NCBI GenBank assembly: GCA_003008705.1
Contig: PDUO01000018.1
Coordinates: 212,630 to 276,629, forward strand
Origin: Pezicula radicicola
Lineage: Eukaryota; Ascomycota; Leotiomycetes; Helotiales; Dermateaceae
Direction: 5' to 3'
DNA length: 64,000 bases
Part shown: positions 59,237-64,000 of the stretch, in pieces
Layout of the letters: the number at the start of each line of letters is the position of its first letter
How positions within the stretch are numbered: the first letter of the stretch is position 1
Notes under the pieces: model-generated
Seen by the model: the letters and a program-made list of their open reading frames with translations, nothing else
The model's database searches: none
Told to the model about the DNA's origin: nothing
Position numbers and translations under genes: made by a program

Positions 59237-61515
59237 TTATTTCAATAGCCTACCCACATCGTACAACTGTATACTCTGCACCCTTCCATCCCGCCTTGGA
59301 TTCCGCTGCACGCCCCAGCCAGCACCCCATCCAGGCAACGGACCGCCACCACCATTTAACTCGTCATGATCGTCCACTCTACTCGTCACCGAAACACTAT
59401 AACCACCATTCGCACTCAGATCTGACGGTGCACGACCATGTTTCCCACCAGCAGTACTCTTTCCCTCTTTAGGCAACAGATTCGGACTCGTCATAATACC
59501 AACCCTTTCCTTCTTACCTCTCATCCTCGGACTGATATGGCCCATTGAAGGGGATCGTTGTGACTGTGCTGATTTCCACGTGAAACCAGCTGGTCGACCT
59601 CCAGAAAAGGGATTGTATTTCCACCAGGGTCGATTATGTAGTATTTCTAAGCTATCGTTCCTTCCTCCGTCTAGAGAACTAATTGGTTCGCCGGCTAGAT
59701 CTTCTAGGGTTCGACCTTTTGTTTCGGGGATTAGGAAGGATACTATTGTTCCACAGAGCATGAAGAGGGCAAAAATTTGCATTAGGTGGTCTAGCCAAGG
59801 TGAACAGGCGTTCCCATGACAGTCGGGTGTTGCGCCTTTGGTTAAGAGTGGTTGTGCTATTACTTGGGCTATTATGGCGCCTATTTTTCCTGAGGCTGCT
59901 GATAATCCGTGTCCTGTACTGCGGTATCGTGTTGGGTAGCATTCTCCTGGAACTATGAAGGTGGTTGTGTTGGGACCGAAGTTGAAGAAGATTTGGGCGA
60001 TTATGTACAGGGCTAAAAGAGAACCTTCGCTGAGTGAATGGTATGCGAAGCCGATTATTGTGAAGAGGATTGTTAGCATTAGGAAACCCATTATTTGAAT
60101 GGGCTTGCGGCCGAAGGTGTCAATTGTTAGGATTGAGAGCCAGAAGCCTGGTATAGAGCCTGCGCAGATCAGTACTAAGTTACCGATCGCTGTGTGAAGG
60201 AGCGTTTCGTAGATCGTGTTTCCTGTGGCATAACCGATTGCGCTGAGTACTGTAGAGTTATTTAAAGAGAGACCGTAAAAGGCTAGGTCTAAGAAAAACC
60301 ATGATGTTGTTGTTCCGATGAGGACTTTAGCGTTTTTCCATTCGGAGAAGTAAAGGAGGACATCGTGCCAGGATGCTGGTGGTAAAGAAGTGAGTTTTGA
60401 GCCTAGTCTCCTTTTTGTGTGTTGTTGAGAGACTGGATCAACTTCTCCTTCTGCTTTGTTATTTATGTAAGCTTTGATATCGGCGTCTGCTTTTTCAATG
60501 TCATGAGCTATATCAAATGTATATCGAGGGGTTTCTGGGATTGTGATGCGGTAATATAAAGCGAAGCATGCGGGTACTGCGCCAATTCCGACGATTATAC
60601 GCCAGGATCTATCTCCGGCTAGCCGGCATGCCTCGTGGCAGGTTGAGAAAGAGGATGAGGTGCTTTCAAAGGAATTTCGGAAGCCATAGGTTGTTATGAG
60701 GGCTACTAGAGCGGCTGCGAACTGCCCGGCTCCTTGCATGGAGAATACTGCTGCCATCATGGCTCCTCGCCATCTGGTCGGGGCAAATCTGATTGAAGTT
60801 AGTACTATCTTTGTAATACATAAGTACGTGGGAAGTATTGTTCCTCGAGGAGCCGTGAACCAATCGAACTAAGTCAAGAAGTTTTCGAAGTAACTTGATT
60901 CGAAGTAAAAGCCACCCACGTGCCCTCCAAATAGTGACATACAGGATGCACTTACTCAGAAGTAATAATTGCTGACAATGGGTAATCTCCCCCGATTCCA
61001 ATCCCCATCATTATCCTCCAGAAGATGAGTAGTCCTGTAATTGATACCGCTGGACTAGGTGCACTCAATGCCTGTGCCAAGGTAGCAAACAAAATTATGG
61101 CCAACTCAACCCCATACATTTTTCTTCGTCCAACTATGTCTGCGAGAAGGCCGAACACTAGTTGGCCAACGACTGCTCCTCCAGATGTAGCGGCTTTGAA
61201 AGCAGTGTTGGCTGACGTTGGTAGTTGGCCATTGTGAGGCGGGCCCTGAAAAAATACCATTCCCAAGGTCGAGGTTATTAGATTGATGGCGAATATATCA
61301 TATGAATCGGTGAAGAAACCTATTCCTGCTACGACAACAGCCCGTACATGGTACCATCCGAATGGAACTTTGTCGATCTCGGAAAGAGCGAGTCGGCGTC
61401 GTAAATTCGGATCGCTAATATGGGAGTAATCATTGTGAAAGTTGTGAAAAGCAGCATTTCCTCCAATGGTCCGGATGTGAGATACAGGTATTGCAGGCTC
61501 ACCGAGGTAATCCAT
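59237..61515 (-). CDS. MFS inorganic phosphate transporter (PHO84-like)
   Basis: Two exons, 61515-60956 and 60788-59237, encode 703 residues. The 167-nt intron (GTAAGT donor, aatcag acceptor) joins ITSE to FAPTRWRGAMMA. GIGFFTDSYDIFAINL in TM1, GQLVFGLLADIVGRRKMYG between TM2 and TM3, and GIGIGGDYPLSAIITSE in TM4 match the PHO84/phosphate:H+ symporter signature GGDYPLS. A second set of motifs appears in the C-terminal half: TIDTFGRKPIQIMGF, then GPNTTTFIVPGECYPTRYRSTGHG, and PETKGRTLEDL. These transporters import phosphate at the plasma membrane with protons. The C-terminal cytosolic tail is about 120 residues longer than I expect, rich in Gly, Ser and Arg. Confidence 0.92.
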
Positions 61516-64000
61516 TGCTGAAAGACGACACTTCGTAGTTCAGACCTGGGGTGGTGAGGCTTGTGGGCACTATGGGAGTAAATATGGCGAAGATTCGAGC
61601 ACAGCCGCAGCCGCTAACTGCAGAGAGCCGTTTGCTGTACAACAAGGCAGTGGTAAGGCTGAATCAAGTCATAGCCAGCTTCCCTCAGTAATGGTGACCA
61701 AGGTCCACTAGGTTGTATACGTCGAGGACCATACTCCGTAGGGACCGTAAAGAGTTTGCTGGAATGAAGAAAATGAAGATATTGGATTGAAGGTGTACAT
61801 CGGACGTTGAAGTAAGCAGGATCCGCATCAGACTAAGGTGCCTTCATCCGTGCAAAAGACACTCCACTTGATTCACGGGGGGGTGAGATTCGCAGAGACC
61901 ACTTGGAGGCTCTCGTCTTTTCCCCTTGTTAAGCATACCAAACTTGTGCGTGGTCCTACGCAGCTGAGTGGACGTCACTCCGTCGTCGGCAACCAGCATC
62001 AACGCAGAAGGGGATCGAGGCGGCAGGGCGTACCTCCCCTCCAGCCATGTGTTAATCCCGGGTTGCCGTACTTTACGTCCTGTGCGCACTGTACCCCGGC
62101 GATACGTGAGGCGTTAGGTAAAGGCAGTATGGTAGTGGGGTTTAAAGCAATAAGATGCTGCAGGTCCTCCCCTTATGGGGCTTCGGTGAAGGGCCCATAA
62201 GAGAACAATTCTGGCGAAAACTAGAGAAAATTGAGTCTTAAGTCCGCATGCACCTTTGCTGTTCCAGAATCTTTGAACCGTCTTATTTTGGTGCTCGGAA
62301 TCCGGAACGCCTGACAAGTCCCGCGGTAGCGGCCTTGTCTCGATGCCACGCGGTCGTGTTATTGTGTTTTGTGAAGAGGGTGAAGTCGTCGAAGAAGAGG
62401 GCGTTGAATATACTGCACGTGCACGAAAGTGCCACGCATAGATAGATTGGTCCATTCTACATACATATCTCTCTTCAACTAAGAGACATCATAATATCAC
62501 GATTGCTTTGATCCTCCATTTTCTTTTCTATTTCTTCTTCTTCTTTGAATGCCACCATTCTCGACAATGATTTCATGATCCTTTCAAATGGCGTGCGTCA
62601 AATCTCCCCCCCCTAGAGTCGATCTCTCAGTCTGAGAGTCTGAGAAGGGCAATGGCAGTGGGGTTATCGTAAGCGAAGCCCACGTGTAGCCATGGTGATG
62701 TCTGATTGCTTCCCTCAATTCGCATCTCGCAAAGTCCATTTGTCACTAGGGATAACAGGGTACAGTTCAGGACAGTATGAAAGTGGCCATACGACGACGA
62801 CGAGCTGCGCCGCTGTGTAAAAATACGCCGAAACGCCCTTTTTGATATAGGGGTAGGATAGCCTTTAGATGCAGCCTTCTCATTGCTCCGAGATCTTGAC
62901 CCAATCCTCGTTCTAGAAGTAACCTTCGAGTAAGCACAGAGACAGAAAGCCTCCGGATCACCGATGTACCAGGGTTCGGTCGATGGGATCGACCAAGCTA
63001 CTACTAGCATTGAGAGATCACAGGCACGAGCTGATACGAAGCGAAAAGTAAAAGTCGAAGGTTTTACTAGCTTATATTGTTGGAGATAACAAACACTACA
63101 CTTAGCGTCCAGCCACATCGGTGTAAGTCAACGCTTGTATCTGTAGAGGTTTCATGTCGCACTATCTCTGCGGCTTCCACTTCTTCTTTCGTTCTATCCC
63201 GAGCTCTGCTTACTTCTATGATTGATCCCCTCGTCTGTTGGGAGGTTTTCCGCATCAAACGTTACAGATTGAGTGTGTGGGTCCCAATTCTCTGAGGACC
63301 AGAACTTGTGCGACAGAAAATTGGTATCTTTTCGTACAGTACGAAAGTACCTTTACGGTATACCAGCTTACCACTGTTTTGGAACTTGGAAGTCATGCAG
63401 GTCCCCCAGGGGTTTCCAGGGACTATCTCGAGTCTAGACAAACTATTCCATGCTACTGTGCTATATCCCAACTTCATTTCTCTGTCCTTGAGAGTCCGCC
63501 AAAACCTGTGACTTTGTCCTGAATTGAGACATTAAGTAGGTATACCCGCACAAGATGTGCAGTCCCGTCTACTTTCGTGCGTCTGAACTGTTGATAAAAT
63601 TATTAGTTCGGATTGTTAGCCATGATCTTGGAGTAGACATACATTACTGTTCATATTTTCATCTCGCAAATATCTTGGCTCCGATTATATTCAAGACCCA
63701 GGTCACCCCTCCCTCAATTGCCTGGTCACCACCTTGTTCTCTATACACTTTCCATGCCCGGAGACCGAGGTGGTTCAGTAGTCTCGAACCCTCGTCTGCG
63801 CTCTTTCCGCGCAAACAAGTCTTGCGGTTCATCGTACTCTCCTGGCCATTCTGTGAAAATTATGGAGTTAGTATTGCTTGCTCAAGAAACAATGGAGAAC
63901 AAAGTCCTATTTGAGAGCTGCGGGGTTATTCCCGACAAGGGTAGAAAATCAATTCCCAGAGTATGAAATTCCTAGTCTGGAGAACACGTACCAACTACCC
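61516..64000. other. Gene-poor end of window
   Basis: Promoter region of the phosphate transporter followed by short frames on both strands. The longest, a 163-codon minus frame at 62627-63118, is Ser/Arg-rich with no domain or intron logic. A plus frame at 63718-63966 is similar in quality. An incomplete gene could extend past the window edge. Confidence 0.4.

Noticed and set aside
62627..63118. 163-codon minus-strand frame near the window end
   Set aside because: No recognisable domain, no intron logic and several overlapping frames on the other strand; left as unsupported.
63755..63800. tRNA-like GTCTCGAACCC word
   Set aside because: No matching A box at the right spacing and no cloverleaf stems could be formed by eye.

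Overview
The window looks like nuclear DNA of a filamentous ascomycete (Pezizomycotina, most likely Leotiomycetes; the class is a judgement from gene style, not a search). Genes have short GT-AG introns, mostly 40-90 nt, with CTAAC/CTAAT-like branch points. Typical fungal families are present: a GH18-WSC wall chitinase, a ferric reductase, a CorA-like membrane protein, a cyanide hydratase and an Elongator subunit. I found no tRNA, rRNA or CRISPR array.

Layout. 1-3.2 kb: an RBR-type E3 ubiquitin ligase (minus). 5.4-6.05 kb: a small basic protein of unknown function. 6-9.5 kb: gene-poor. 9.56-13.24 kb: a large GPI-anchored chitinase. 14.2-14.5 kb: a small coiled-coil protein. 14.5-16.1 kb: repeats, including a decayed copy of the chitinase 3' end split by an insertion. 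16.1-24.7 kb is dense in housekeeping genes: an RS-rich nuclear protein and a Sos7-like kinetochore protein (divergent), ribosomal protein eL37, an Elp6-like Elongator subunit and a DHCR24-like sterol reductase (divergent), and an unknown coiled-coil protein. 25.3-27.7 kb: an ankyrin relic and a ferric reductase. 29.6-30.7 kb: a CHORD-like zinc protein. 32.1-33.3 kb: a broken cyanide hydratase.

The most unusual block is 34.9-43.9 kb. Two paralogous atypical protein kinases, both with HGD in place of HRD, flank a two-TM CorA-like membrane protein, with a fragment that may be another family member beyond. All these genes lie on the plus strand. The arrangement resembles a fast-evolving signalling or self-recognition locus, but its function is inference.

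43.9-48.4 kb and 49.9-52.5 kb are gene-poor with repeat relics and AT-rich, possibly RIP-mutated DNA. Between them is an acyltransferase-3 membrane protein. 52.5-61.5 kb holds a MIT-like/coiled-coil protein divergent from a LAM-type GRAM-VASt sterol-transfer protein, then a PHO84-like phosphate transporter. The last 2.5 kb has no gene I can support.

All splice sites were deduced by eye from reading-frame continuity, GT/AG signals and family similarity. They have not been tested with transcripts.
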